Assembly: GCF_035918095.1 (NCBI RefSeq)
Contig: NZ_CP109137.1
Span: 3,908,001 to 3,972,000 of the forward strand
Direction: 5' to 3'
DNA: 64,000 nt
DNA from: Streptomyces sp. NBC_01750
GTDB taxonomy: Bacteria > Actinomycetota > Actinomycetes > Streptomycetales > Streptomycetaceae
The position numbers and the translations under genes were made by a program. The notes under the pieces are model-generated. The model was given only the letters and a program-made list of their open reading frames with translations. It was not told where the DNA came from and made no database searches. The first letter of the stretch is position 1; each line of letters begins with the position of its first letter. Positions 15,137 to 24,490 of this stretch are shown one piece after another.

Positions 15137-17004
15137 CGGATATCAACCGGAATGCGTACGACGTCCTGGTCGATGTCGGACGTGCGTACGGTCAGCGCCA
15201 GCTCCCACCGCCCGGGCAGGGGCAGCGAGAAGGCGCTCGAGATGTGGTGGCCGGGTTCCGCGTACGTCAGGGGAACGCGGATCGGCCCCACCGAGGGCTT
15301 GCGCAGGCTGAACTCCGCCCGTACCTCGGGCACGTCTCTCGGCCTTCCCCGGGTGTCGAAAACCGCGAGGTGGACTTCGTTCACCCCTCTCGCCGCGGGG
15401 CTGACCACCACGGCGACCACACCCTTTCCGCTCCGCCCTTCGCTGTCGAAGGCGACCGCCCGACTGAACGGCACGGCGGTCCGGGGTCCGGCGGGCGCCG
15501 CTCCCGCCGCGGGCCGCCGGTCCTGCCGGTGCGCCGACGTCCCGCCGCCGGCGGTCGCCGGATCGGTGTTCGCCAGGACGGTCGAGACCGCGAGCAGGAC
15601 GGCGGCGATCAGTGTCTCCGCCGTCACCAGCCTTTTGAAGCGCCGGATTTGGCCGCCGTCCGGCCCCGGCCGACCCGGCCTGCGCCGGCCCTGGGCCACC
15701 AACGGTGCCGGGCCGTAGTGGCGCCGCACCCACGCACGGCCCCCGGCGCCCAGCCCGACGAGCACCGCGACCAGGCACAACTTGGCGAGCAGGACGCGTC
15801 CGTACAGCGTGCCCGGCAGTGCCTGCGCACTGCCCAGCTGCCGCCATGCCTGGAAGAGACCGGTGGTCAGGAGCAGGACGACGCATATCCCCGCGACGCG
15901 CGAGAACCGGGTGACGGTGGGCTCCAGAACCGGGGTGTCGGGGGCGTCCCGCGACCGCAGCAGCACCGTGCCCAGGACGACGAGTCCGCCTGTCCAGACC
16001 GCCATGGCGACGAGATGGACCGCGTCGGCCGGCACGGCGAGCGCGGCCAGTGGGCCCGCTGCGCTGTGGCCCGCGAGGCTCCATGTCAGGGCGAGCGCGC
16101 AGCCCACGCCGAGCACGGCGACGGTGTTCCGCCTCCGGCCGTGCCGTCCGGGGCCGGAGGAGGGCCCCGCCCCGGACGCTCGCTCCGCCCGGTCGCCCGG
16201 GGCCGGACTGTCGGCGGTCACGCGCCGGGGGGCGAGGACCAGTCCGGCCGCGACGAGAGCGAGCAGCACGGCACGCAGCACGAGCATCAAGCCCATGCGG
16301 CTGCCCAGCGTCGCGGCGATGAGGGAGCCGTCCAGGGCGGAGAACAGGGAGGTGCCCGCCGCGTACGGCCCGTAGAGGAGCAGCGAGAGCACCGTCGCCG
16401 CCATGAGGGCGGACCAGCCGGTCCACACCAGCCCGTGGACGGGGCGCCGCCGGAACCCGGCGGGCCAGCAGGCCGCGACGAAGAAGGCGGTCCCCACAAG
16501 AACGGCGAAGCCCACGAAGGAGACCCATCGCGCCGCGTCGTGCAGGGCGACGGCCGCGGTCACCGCGCCGTCTTCCGTGCCCGCGGACGCGGGCGAGCTC
16601 CCGTCCGTCGGCCGGCCGACGCTGAAGGAGAACGTGCCCTGCACGGGATGGGAGTCGGCCGAAACCGTGTGCCAGACGATGGTGTAGGTGCCCTTGGCCG
16701 ACAGGGTCCGCAGCCTGACGGCGACCTTCTCGGCCCTGCCCCCGGGATGCTCCGGCCGGCCCGTCGCGACGGTGTCGCCGTCCGGCGCGATCACGCCGAC
16801 TCGGGTCAGGCCGAGGCTCACGGGTTCGGTGAACGTCAGTGACACCCGTGTCGGCGGGGTGCCGAGCACCTGCCGGTCGGCCGGTGCCGTCGACGCCACG
16901 GAGGCGTGGGCTCGGGCCGGGGTGGAGCCGACGACCACAGCCAGCGCTGCCAGCAGGAGTGCGACGCATGCGTACACGGACGTGTGGAGCGTTGCTCGGT
17001 GCAT
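15133..17004 (-). CDS. copCD: CopC-CopD fusion copper resistance/import protein with YtkA-like tail
   Basis: A 623-residue protein. A signal peptide (residues 1-32, cut after ARA) is followed by a CopC domain (about 33-130): the N-terminal HASV histidine and the WHTVSADSHPVQGTFSFSV block provide the copper ligands. About eight transmembrane segments (140-470) make the CopD domain. The last 120 residues form an exported beta-sandwich like FixH/YtkA. It handles copper at and across the membrane. It lies 75 bp downstream of ycnI and is coupled to the HTH gene, in one leftward operon with the laccase. Confidence 0.9.
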   Translation of the reverse strand: MHRATLHTSVYACVALLLAALAVVVGSTPARAHASVASTAPADRQVLGTPPTRVSLTFTEPVSLGLTRVGVIAPDGDTVATGRPEHPGGRAEKVAVRLRTLSAKGTYTIVWHTVSADSHPVQGTFSFSVGRPTDGSSPASAGTEDGAVTAAVALHDAARWVSFVGFAVLVGTAFFVAACWPAGFRRRPVHGLVWTGWSALMAATVLSLLLYGPYAAGTSLFSALDGSLIAATLGSRMGLMLVLRAVLLALVAAGLVLAPRRVTADSPAPGDRAERASGAGPSSGPGRHGRRRNTVAVLGVGCALALTWSLAGHSAAGPLAALAVPADAVHLVAMAVWTGGLVVLGTVLLRSRDAPDTPVLEPTVTRFSRVAGICVVLLLTTGLFQAWRQLGSAQALPGTLYGRVLLAKLCLVAVLVGLGAGGRAWVRRHYGPAPLVAQGRRRPGRPGPDGGQIRRFKRLVTAETLIAAVLLAVSTVLANTDPATAGGGTSAHRQDRRPAAGAAPAGPRTAVPFSRAVAFDSEGRSGKGVVAVVVSPAARGVNEVHLAVFDTRGRPRDVPEVRAEFSLRKPSVGPIRVPLTYAEPGHHISSAFSLPLPGRWELALTVRTSDIDQDVVRIPVDIR

Positions 17005-17079
17005 CGTGATCTCTCTCGTCGGAGGCGGTGGGGACGCCGACGGCCTGGGGGAACGGGGCCGTCGGCGCCCCCGGCTCTC

Positions 17080-17835
17080 TCAGACCGCGATCTCTTCCTG
17101 CCTCTCCGCCTGGGCGGACGGCCTCGCGGTGGTCCGCCGCCGCCCGGCCGCCGCCCAGCCGAGGGCGGCGAGGCCGACGGCCAGCCCGCTGCCGCCGAGC
17201 AGCCGCGACACCGTGTCGGTGGCGGGCGCCCGGTCCGGCTCGTCCGGGTTCCTGGCCGCGGCCGGTGCCGCCGCCGCGACCGGTGCGGTGCTCTTCAGTG
17301 CGAGCACCGGTGCGGGGTGCTCGGGCTCGGCCGCGCCCTTCTCCGGGACGTCGATCCAGCGCACCACCTCGCCGTCCGAGTAGGTCTGCACCGCCTTGAA
17401 GACCAGCTCGGGGGCGTCCTCGGGAAGCGGCCCCAGGGACAGGGGGAACTCCTGGAACTCCCCTGGCCGGATCGTGCCGCCCTCCCACAGGACGGACGTG
17501 ACCGCCTCGGTAATCTCGTGGTCACCGTCCACGATCGGCTGCTTCAGCCGCTCCTTCTTCACCGTCGCCTTCCAGCCGGGAACGGGCTGGACCGACACAT
17601 GCCCCAGGGGGTGCTCGGCCGGGAAGGCTATCTCCACACGCACGGTGGAGTCGCCATCCCGCTCGTTCGGCACCCGGAAGGCGGCCTTGGTGAAACCGCC
17701 GGGCTCGGCCGTCCCCGGATTGACGGAGACGTGGGCGAAGGCACCGGGCGCGGCGAGGAAAACGGCGGCGGCTCCGGCGACGGCCGCGGCCGACAGGCGG
17801 CGGCCGGACGGATGCCCGGGAGCGCGGGAAATCAT
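17080..17835 (-). CDS. ycnI: YcnI-family (DUF1775) copper-binding membrane protein
   Basis: A 251-residue protein. The signal peptide ends at AFA, giving a mature N-terminal histidine (HVSVNPGTAEPGG), the copper ligand of this family. The DUF1775 domain (about 35-170) includes VPNERDGDS and GEFQEFPLSLGPLP. A linker and a C-terminal transmembrane helix (about 213-232) with a basic tail anchor it. YcnI proteins bind Cu(II) outside the cell and usually sit next to CopC/CopD genes, as here. Confidence 0.9.
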   Translation of the reverse strand: MISRAPGHPSGRRLSAAAVAGAAAVFLAAPGAFAHVSVNPGTAEPGGFTKAAFRVPNERDGDSTVRVEIAFPAEHPLGHVSVQPVPGWKATVKKERLKQPIVDGDHEITEAVTSVLWEGGTIRPGEFQEFPLSLGPLPEDAPELVFKAVQTYSDGEVVRWIDVPEKGAAEPEHPAPVLALKSTAPVAAAAPAAARNPDEPDRAPATDTVSRLLGGSGLAVGLAALGWAAAGRRRTTARPSAQAERQEEIAV

Positions 17836-17902
17836 GGGAATCGGTTCCTTTCAGCAGGGGGACGGGGACGCGGGGAGGGGGGAGGACGGCGGACCGCTGT
17901 GC

Positions 17903-18943
17903 TCAGTCGATGAGGGGCAGGTCCGGTACGGAGACGACCGCCGGGTCGACCTGGAAGATGGAGACGAGTCCCGCCATGCCCTCGTGGGTCTCCGAGTGCG
18001 AGAAGATGTGGCAGTGGATCATCCACTTGCCCGTCCTGGTGGGTGTCCAGACGATGTCGTAGGTCTGTCCCACGCCGACGTTCAGCGTGTCCATCTCCTG
18101 CGGGACGGGCAGCGGCCGGCCGTCCTGCGCCACCACCGTGAAGTGGCCGCTGTGCAGGTGGATCGGGTGGATCATCTCCGGGCCGGTGCCTACCAGACGG
18201 ATACGGACCTTCTCGCCCACACGGGCGCTGAGGCGCTCGGTCGCCGGGAAGCTCTTGCCGTTGAACACGAAGCCCAGCGCGCCGTCGCCGATCATGATGC
18301 GGTAGTCACGGTCGGCCCGGATGTCGCCGGTACTCGGCACGACCTCCAGGGATCCGTAGAGTCCCTTGCCTTCCTGCTCGCCATGCATGTGCGAGTGGTA
18401 CCAGTGGGTTCCCGGGCTGATCGCCTTCCACTCGTAGGTGTAGCTCTCGCCGGGCTCGATCTCGGGCTGTGTGAGGCCGGGTACGCCGTCCTGACTGTTG
18501 GGCAGGTCCATGCCGTGCCAGTGCACGGATGTCGGCTCGGGCAGATCGTTCTCGACGACGATGCGGACCGGGTCGCCCTCGTTCACGCGGATCACCGGGC
18601 CGGGGACGATGCCGTTGAAGGCGTATGCCTCGCGGACCTTGCCCGGCGCGGTCTCCCAGGAGACGGGCGCCGCGTGGAGTTTGAAGACCTTGACCCCGTC
18701 GACGACCTCGTAGGGCGCCAGTTGGGTGCCGTCCCCGAGGTCCTTGGCCTCGCCGGGCGCCCCGACCGCGGACGGGTTCGGCCGGTGCGGAGCCTCGGGA
18801 GCCAACTGCTTCATGAGGACGGGGGCGAAGGAGGTCAGGCCGATGACGGCGAAGAACGCGGCGCTCGACGCCAGGACGTGGGAGAGGCGGAACGTGCGGC
18901 GGGGTCCGGCCGGTGGAGGGTACGCGGGGTCGGGAGATTCCAT
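17903..18943 (-). CDS. Two-domain (small laccase-type) multicopper oxidase
   Basis: A 346-residue protein. The N-terminus carries a twin-arginine-like RRTFRL before a hydrophobic helix (residues 15-45), so Tat export or anchoring is likely. All four copper-binding blocks are present: SVHWHG, HWYHSHMHGE, HPIHLHSGHF and IHCHIFSHSETHEGM. Two cupredoxin domains rather than three match the trimeric small laccases of Streptomyces. It would oxidise phenols or Cu(I) at the cell surface. It is the first gene of the leftward copper operon, 67 bp before ycnI, with a strong terminator upstream that isolates it from the propeller gene. Confidence 0.92.
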   Translation of the reverse strand: MESPDPAYPPPAGPRRTFRLSHVLASSAAFFAVIGLTSFAPVLMKQLAPEAPHRPNPSAVGAPGEAKDLGDGTQLAPYEVVDGVKVFKLHAAPVSWETAPGKVREAYAFNGIVPGPVIRVNEGDPVRIVVENDLPEPTSVHWHGMDLPNSQDGVPGLTQPEIEPGESYTYEWKAISPGTHWYHSHMHGEQEGKGLYGSLEVVPSTGDIRADRDYRIMIGDGALGFVFNGKSFPATERLSARVGEKVRIRLVGTGPEMIHPIHLHSGHFTVVAQDGRPLPVPQEMDTLNVGVGQTYDIVWTPTRTGKWMIHCHIFSHSETHEGMAGLVSIFQVDPAVVSVPDLPLID

Positions 18944-18987
18944 GGAAGTGTGTCCTTCTCATGCGCTCATGAGGGCTGTGAGGAGAA

Positions 18988-19018
18988 CCGGGGGGGCCGC
19001 CCGCGGGCGGCCCCCCGG
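18988..19018 (-). terminator. Strong hairpin after the cupredoxin/propeller gene
   Basis: CCGGGGGGGCCGCCCG and CGGGCGGCCCCCCGG form an almost uninterrupted GC hairpin 13 bp after the leftward gene's stop codon. Confidence 0.8.
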
Positions 19019-19031
19019 CCGTGGTGGATCG

Positions 19032-21803
19032 CTACGAGCACTTGCTCTCGTAGTCGATCGGGTTGCGCTGACGGCAGGTCAGCTGGTCGTTGACCGCGTT
19101 GCTGGGCACGCGCTGAGCCCAGCCGTTGTAGACCAGCGGGACCGCGAGGACACCCTGACCACCCATGCCGGCATAGCCGGTGATCTTGTCGTCCATCTTG
19201 GTGTTGTCGTCACCGGTCAGGAGCATCCGGCCGACGACCTTGGCGTCCGAGATGTTGCCGTCGTTGTTCGGGTCGACGTCGACGACGGACATGGCGTTCG
19301 AGAACTTGCTCGAGACGTAGCCGTAGTAGCCTCCGCCCTTCTTGGCGCCGAAGTTGATGCCGTGGCACCCGGCGTCACAAGGGAGGTACTTCACGATCTT
19401 GTCCGTCTTGGGGTCGATCACCGTGATGTTCGACGTCAGGGTGTTCGCCACCAGGAGGGCACTGCCGTCCGGGGCGACCGGCAGCTGGATCGGCAGACCA
19501 CCGAAGTCACCCGTGGCACCCTTGACCGGGTCGTAGTCGCCCCACAGGTCGATCTCCTTGTAGTGGGTCTTCGTGCCGCCGTCGACGCACGCGTCCTCCT
19601 TGAGGGAAATACACGAGACGGAACCACCGAGGAAGTTGGCCTCGTACGCCTTGGCGCCGTCCGGCGTCATGCCGGTCGCGATCGGCAGCTCGCCGGTCTT
19701 CTCCTTGCGGATGCCGCCGGTCGGAATGTCCACGACGGTCGAGTCGTAGGTGTTCACGTTCGGCGTGACCATGTGCTTGGCGTCGCCGCTCATCCAGTGG
19801 GCGTGCGGGTGGGCGATCTTCTCACCCGTGCCCTGGACGGGAATACGCCGGTCGACACCAGTGCCGCCCGGCGCCAGCTCCATGACCGCGCCACCGCCGT
19901 TGAGGGCGACATGCAGCTGATCAGTGTCCGTCCTGGTCATGACGTGGGACGGGTCGGGGCCGACCTTGATCTGCCGGACGAACTCACCGGTCTTGCGGTC
20001 GAAGACGTCCAGCTTGTCGTTGAACCACTCGGTTTGGTAGATGTACTTTTCGTCGCGGTCCGTCCACATGTTGTGTGGGTTGTTCATGTTGATCTGGGGC
20101 AGCGCGACCTTGCGCTCGACGGTCCAGTTGGAGGCGTCGATCTTGGTGGCCGCACCCGGCTTGGACTTGCCCTCGAACTTCTCGAACTGGGTGTCCACCC
20201 AGACCTCACCGACGCCCGGAACGCTGGGCTTCTGGTTCGCGGCGGGGAGGGTCTTCGGCGTGTGGAACTTGTTCTTCAGGTACGCGTCCAGGCTGGGGAC
20301 GAGCTCCTGCTTGCCGTCGCTGGTGTTCATCAGGATCGGCGCCGGCGGGTAGGACGGGTTCCACTGCGTGGCCTTGGTGTCGCTGTACCGCTGCCAGTTG
20401 GCCGGAACCGTGATGTTGAAGAACTTCTGCACCAGCTCGGCGATGATGTCGGCGTTGGACGGCACGTTCAGCGAGCGGCTGTTGACGCGCAGCTTCTTGC
20501 CGAAGTCCAGACCCGGGGTGAGGGGGTCGTCGACGACGGTCGCACCGAGCATGAACGGGTGCACCTTGCACGCGAAGGCGTACAGGCCCGGCTTGGTCAG
20601 CTGGACGCTGGTCTTGCCGACGAAGGCGCCGCCCTGGTCGAAGGGGAAGCCCTTCGCTCCGTCCGGCCAGATGAGGCCGGTGACGGTGTGCGCCGAGGCG
20701 GCGGCGGGAGCCGAGATGTCGAAGTTCGCCGTCACCGGGAGCTCGACGTCGTTGGTCTCGGCGTACTTCTGGATGTCCGCCAGAAGCGGGAGCAGCTCGG
20801 CGCCGACCGGCAGGTCGTCCAGCGTGGTCGGCGCGTTCGCCGGCTTGTCCTTCATCTCGTCGGACAGCTGGTCGAGCAGCGTGGCCGCCTTCTTGGCGCG
20901 GGGGTCGCCATCGGGCAGGACCTTGCTGATGGCGTCCTTGGTCGAGTCCAGACCCAGCAGCTTCAGCGGGTCGACCCCGAGGTCGCCGATCAGCGGTGCG
21001 TCCGAGCCGGTGTAGTCGAACCCGTCGAGGCCGGGCAGGTCGCCGTTGAGCGCACCGAGGGCGTCGCCACCGAGCAGGCCGCCGTCGCCGGTCGCCTCAC
21101 CTATCAGGGGGAGGCCGTCGAGGTTCAGCCCCGGAAGGCTGGACGTGGTGGTGCTGAGCGGTACGCGCGGCATCTCGGCCACCGCAAGGGCACGACCGCC
21201 GAACAGGTTGGTGTTCGTGTCGAACCACGCGTTCTGGTTGTCGGTGAGGTGGAAGGAGACGGGCAGGGGCCCGACGCCGACCGGGCCACCGCCCGAACCG
21301 TCACCGCCCGTACCGCCCGAGGGCGCCGGAGAGCTGGTGCCCGGGGAAGTCGGCGTCGGCGTCGGGCTGGAGCTGCCGGTGGAGGTCGGCGTCGGCGTCG
21401 GCGAGGGCGATGACGAACCGCCGACGACCACAGTGCCGGCCATGTCCGGGTGGAACCTGCAGTGGTAGTTGAAGGTCCCAGCCGACGTGAAGGTGAAGGA
21501 GTAGTTCGCCCCCGGACCGAGGTCGGGTGAGTTCAGCGGTCCCCCGGTCACGCTGTGGGTGACGCTGTCGTCATTCGACCAGGCCACGGAGTCACCGACC
21601 GCTACGTTGATGCTGGCCGGGTTGTACTGCAGATTCTTGATCGAGACCGAGTGCGTCGCCGCGGAGGCCACGGGAGCGGCCATGGCCAAGGCGAACCCGC
21701 TCAAGGCGAGCGCCGTGGCGCCCGCCAGGGCACGCGTCGTCCAGGGCCGGCGTTGTCGCCACCCCCTGGACGAGCGCATGCGTGGCACATTGAGAATGCG
21801 CAT
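19032..21803 (-). CDS. Secreted double-cupredoxin/YVTN beta-propeller protein
   Basis: ATG at 21803 chosen (AGAAGGG 6 nt upstream); 923 residues. A long signal peptide ends near VASAA. Cupredoxin 1 (about 35-125) has a type-1 copper set: DSVTHSV plus YHCRFHPDM. A Ser/Thr/Pro-Gly linker follows, then a helical segment. Cupredoxin 2 (about 360-435) repeats the set: ASAHTV plus FACKVHPFML. The last 450 residues are a YVTN/WD-like propeller (NNPHNMWTDRDEKYIYQTEW, PDPSHVMTRT). CDAGCHG is a possible extra metal or disulfide site. It probably acts outside the cell in copper-dependent electron transfer. It stands alone, upstream of the copper operon on the same strand. Confidence 0.8.
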   Translation of the reverse strand: MRILNVPRMRSSRGWRQRRPWTTRALAGATALALSGFALAMAAPVASAATHSVSIKNLQYNPASINVAVGDSVAWSNDDSVTHSVTGGPLNSPDLGPGANYSFTFTSAGTFNYHCRFHPDMAGTVVVGGSSSPSPTPTPTSTGSSSPTPTPTSPGTSSPAPSGGTGGDGSGGGPVGVGPLPVSFHLTDNQNAWFDTNTNLFGGRALAVAEMPRVPLSTTTSSLPGLNLDGLPLIGEATGDGGLLGGDALGALNGDLPGLDGFDYTGSDAPLIGDLGVDPLKLLGLDSTKDAISKVLPDGDPRAKKAATLLDQLSDEMKDKPANAPTTLDDLPVGAELLPLLADIQKYAETNDVELPVTANFDISAPAAASAHTVTGLIWPDGAKGFPFDQGGAFVGKTSVQLTKPGLYAFACKVHPFMLGATVVDDPLTPGLDFGKKLRVNSRSLNVPSNADIIAELVQKFFNITVPANWQRYSDTKATQWNPSYPPAPILMNTSDGKQELVPSLDAYLKNKFHTPKTLPAANQKPSVPGVGEVWVDTQFEKFEGKSKPGAATKIDASNWTVERKVALPQINMNNPHNMWTDRDEKYIYQTEWFNDKLDVFDRKTGEFVRQIKVGPDPSHVMTRTDTDQLHVALNGGGAVMELAPGGTGVDRRIPVQGTGEKIAHPHAHWMSGDAKHMVTPNVNTYDSTVVDIPTGGIRKEKTGELPIATGMTPDGAKAYEANFLGGSVSCISLKEDACVDGGTKTHYKEIDLWGDYDPVKGATGDFGGLPIQLPVAPDGSALLVANTLTSNITVIDPKTDKIVKYLPCDAGCHGINFGAKKGGGYYGYVSSKFSNAMSVVDVDPNNDGNISDAKVVGRMLLTGDDNTKMDDKITGYAGMGGQGVLAVPLVYNGWAQRVPSNAVNDQLTCRQRNPIDYESKCS

Positions 21804-22464
21804 CTTAACCCTTCTCTCACTTAGAGCTGAGTGCATCGGCAGGCACCACCACAAAGGCTTCACAGTCACCACTGGAAATGCGTGGAGAAACGACCCGACG
21901 AGACCCGAGAATCGCATCCGATTCCACCCCGCAGCGGCAACTCGAACTTCGCCTTCACGGCGTGTAGCGAACATTTACTGAGCCTTTATGTCCCACTTAT
22001 CTCTGCATTGTTAACCAAAGATTAATAGAGGTTCACTCGGGCTCCAGGGGCACGTGAAGACGAACATTGAGGCGTAATTACAACGCCAACGAAAACAAAA
22101 GGCAGACACCTCGGCGAGCGACCGAAGAGCGAAAGCGAGGCGTTCCAAAAGGTCAGGGCGGGCGCGGTGATCACGCGAAAGTGTCAGGTATTTGCCTTCC
22201 AAGCCCGCGGCATCAGGGTCACGTTCTCCGGGAAGCATGGAAGGACCGCACCGAGCCCAGCAGAACCGGCTACGGATGGGATCACACACAGGGCCGCCAG
22301 CCTTATTCAGGATTAATTCCGTGAACCCTGGCCAAGGGAGCCGACCGAATGCCACCATGACAGCGCGAACGCAGGGGCCGTCGGCACCCCGGGGCCGAGC
22401 ACGGCCCTGCGCGATTCACCGGACTCGGCCGCGCCCAACCGGCCCCACAGGACAGAAAGCGAGA
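21804..22464. other. Long intergenic region of lower GC
   Basis: About 660 bp between the divergent propeller and MmpS-like genes. The part 21800-22100 is visibly richer in A/T than its surroundings and should contain the propeller gene's promoter and leader. No ORF here has a recognisable domain. Confidence 0.5.
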
Positions 22465-22926
22465 ATGCCTATGCCTCCCGCACGAGACGGTTACCGCACC
22501 AGGTGGTTCCTCTGGTCGCTGGGCGCCCTGCTGCTCGCCACTGCCGGCGGCATCGTCATCGTGGCCTCCGGCGGCTTTGAAGATCCAAGCACTGCGGAGC
22601 ACGCGCGGCAGGCTCTCCAGCCCACACGGCACACGGTCATCTACCAGGTCACGAGCCCCGGCTCGACGTCAGCACTGATCACTTACCGGGCGGACGGCGT
22701 CAACAACGACAAGAGCGTGGACAACGCCAAGCTCCCGTGGAAGAAGGAGGTCGTCATCACGGCCGGACCCGGGGCTGCCGTGGCCCAGGTGATGGCGGCG
22801 GGCGGGAAGGCCGGGTCGGTCTCCTGCTCCATTCGCGTCGACGGCCGGATCGTCGACAGGCAGACCGCCAACGGCCAGTTCACCGATGTGTCCTGCTCAA
22901 GTGTCGTGCAGCCCGGCGCAGGGTGA
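22465..22926 (+). CDS. MmpS-like membrane protein
   Basis: About 153 residues; ATGs at 22465 and 22471 are both possible. A single transmembrane helix (about residues 13-36, WFLWSLGALLLATAGGIVIV) precedes an exported beta-rich domain. That domain has the family's order: YQVTSPGSTSALITY, then WKKEVVI, then AGSVSCSIRVDGRIV. MmpS proteins accompany MmpL/RND lipid exporters in actinobacteria; no partner is present here. Confidence 0.7.
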   Translation: MPMPPARDGYRTRWFLWSLGALLLATAGGIVIVASGGFEDPSTAEHARQALQPTRHTVIYQVTSPGSTSALITYRADGVNNDKSVDNAKLPWKKEVVITAGPGAAVAQVMAAGGKAGSVSCSIRVDGRIVDRQTANGQFTDVSCSSVVQPGAG

Positions 22927-23110
22927 CGGTGAGCGGATGCCGGGGCGCCCCACGCTTCGACACCCGCCGGCGCCCCGGGGCTGGACCGTCAGGACAGACA
23001 AGGAAAAAGGGAAAAGGAAAACGACAGCCAGAGTCCAGCTCATTATCCGAACGGAAGTCGGCTCTTCGGCCAAGGCGTTCTCCGGCATTATTAGCCGCCT
23101 GCCGAAGAGA

Positions 23111-24326
23111 TCAGGTCGAGCACGTACGTCCCACCGGGATACTGGCCGTAGCGATGGAACTGGTTTCAGGCATCTTGTCGTGGCTCCGGTGGATCCAGCG
23201 CGAACCGTTCTGGTAGATGTCGCACTGATCGGCGTGGCCGTTATCGGTAACCGGATTGCGGTATGGGCTGTCGACGTTGGGGTCGATCACCGCGCGGGCG
23301 CTCTGGTCGTTCCGCAGCAGCCGGACGGAGAAATCCGCTCCAGTGCCGGTGCACCGGGAACCGTACGCAGAAATTGCCGCTGATCTTCTTGTGGCGCGAG
23401 GTCGGACTGATGCCCTTCGGTGTGAACGTGCAGGGGTTTGGCTGCAGGTAGTGGTGTGCCGCGGCCTCGGCCCGGTAATTTCCGGTTTCGTACACCATCC
23501 CCAGGCCGTCGCCGTGAAACCGGTTTTCGGAGCCGTCGCCGCTTTCACGCCCGATTCCATCGTCGGTGGCGACGGTGTACGGGCCCGGAATGCAGGCCTC
23601 GGGCGTGGTGCGGGACATGGTCAGCGTGCGGATGCCGAGGGGCGGAGTGGCGCCCGGTGCGGCGCCGCCCGGCGTTTCTTCGACGTCGGGGGCGGCCGGG
23701 GTGACCTCGCCCCCGTAGCGGTACCGGGTCATAGTGCGCGGTGCGCCCCCGGCTACGGGAAGACTGCGATCGGCGTCGATCTCGTACGCTCCCCGGTGTC
23801 CGAGCACAGCACGGGTGCGGGCATCGATCTCGAGACGTTCTATCTTGAGACGTTCTATCTCGAGACGTTCGATGTCACGGGACAGGGCTTCGGCGCGTCC
23901 GCTCGGGCCGCGGTCGATCGTGACGGTCCATCGGCCGGCATGCCAGGTGCCACCGGCGACGGTCGTGGGAAGGTGTTCGTCGTCCACGGCCGCGCGTGCC
24001 GCGGCGATCGCGTCTTCGGCGCTGACGGGGCAGGACGCCGCATCGGCTGTTCCCCGAGCGGCGGACAGGCGGACGACGGCACCGGTGCGGCGGTCCACCT
24101 CCGCGGTGACTGCGCGGGCACCGGCCTTGCCCGCTTCGACGGCCCGCCGGCGGGGCAGCCGCAGCGCGTCACCGTCCAGGTGGCTGACGGCCTCCCGGCC
24201 GACGAGCCGCCGGTCGGCGAGGAAACCGGAGACGTTGTCCCGGACGAAGCGCTGCGCGGCCTCGCGTGCCTGGTCGGCGGAGGGCACGTGGTCGCGGCTG
24301 CCGGTTCCGCTCCTGCATCGAGTCAC
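23111..24326 (-). pseudogene. PepSY-like protein gene with frameshift
   Basis: It starts at a GTG behind GAGGAG. The first 320 residues show two segments with the PepSY pattern (AREAAQRFV ... AEVDRRTGAVVRL, and SAEDAIAAARAAV ... IDARTRAVLG). The frame breaks at about 23365. The natural C-terminus continues in the neighbouring frame (GSRCTGTGADFSVRLLRND to IATASIPVG), ending at 23111. A one-base indel explains it. No signal peptide is seen. Internal 15-bp repeats encode an E-R-L-E-I/K-I motif. Lone frameshift: decayed gene or assembly error. Confidence 0.55.
23829..23877. repeat. 15-bp tandem repeat inside the PepSY-like gene
   Basis: Three consecutive copies of GAGACGTTCTATCTT-like units, encoding a charged helical repeat (IERLE/IERLK/IERLE) on the minus strand. 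Confidence 0.75.
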
Positions 24327-24490
24327 GCGTAACTCGCCTCCTCACAGAGCCGCCTCGGCGGCAGTGGCGTGGATACGTCACCTGCTCTACGGGGACGAGC
24401 GGGCCGTGAGTCGCACGAGAGGAGAAACTTTTCGAGAGAGTGCGCGGACGCTGTGACCTCGGCGCCGAGGCGGCGGCCGAGTTCCCGTCG

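Noticed and set aside
14731..17488. Long ORFs overlapping CopCD on both strands
   Set aside because: The minus-strand 623-residue CopCD has a signal peptide and metal motifs; the others are frame shadows.
18726..21413. A plus-strand ORF of about 895 codons
   Set aside because: Antisense to the cupredoxin/propeller and laccase genes, which have clear motifs on the minus strand.
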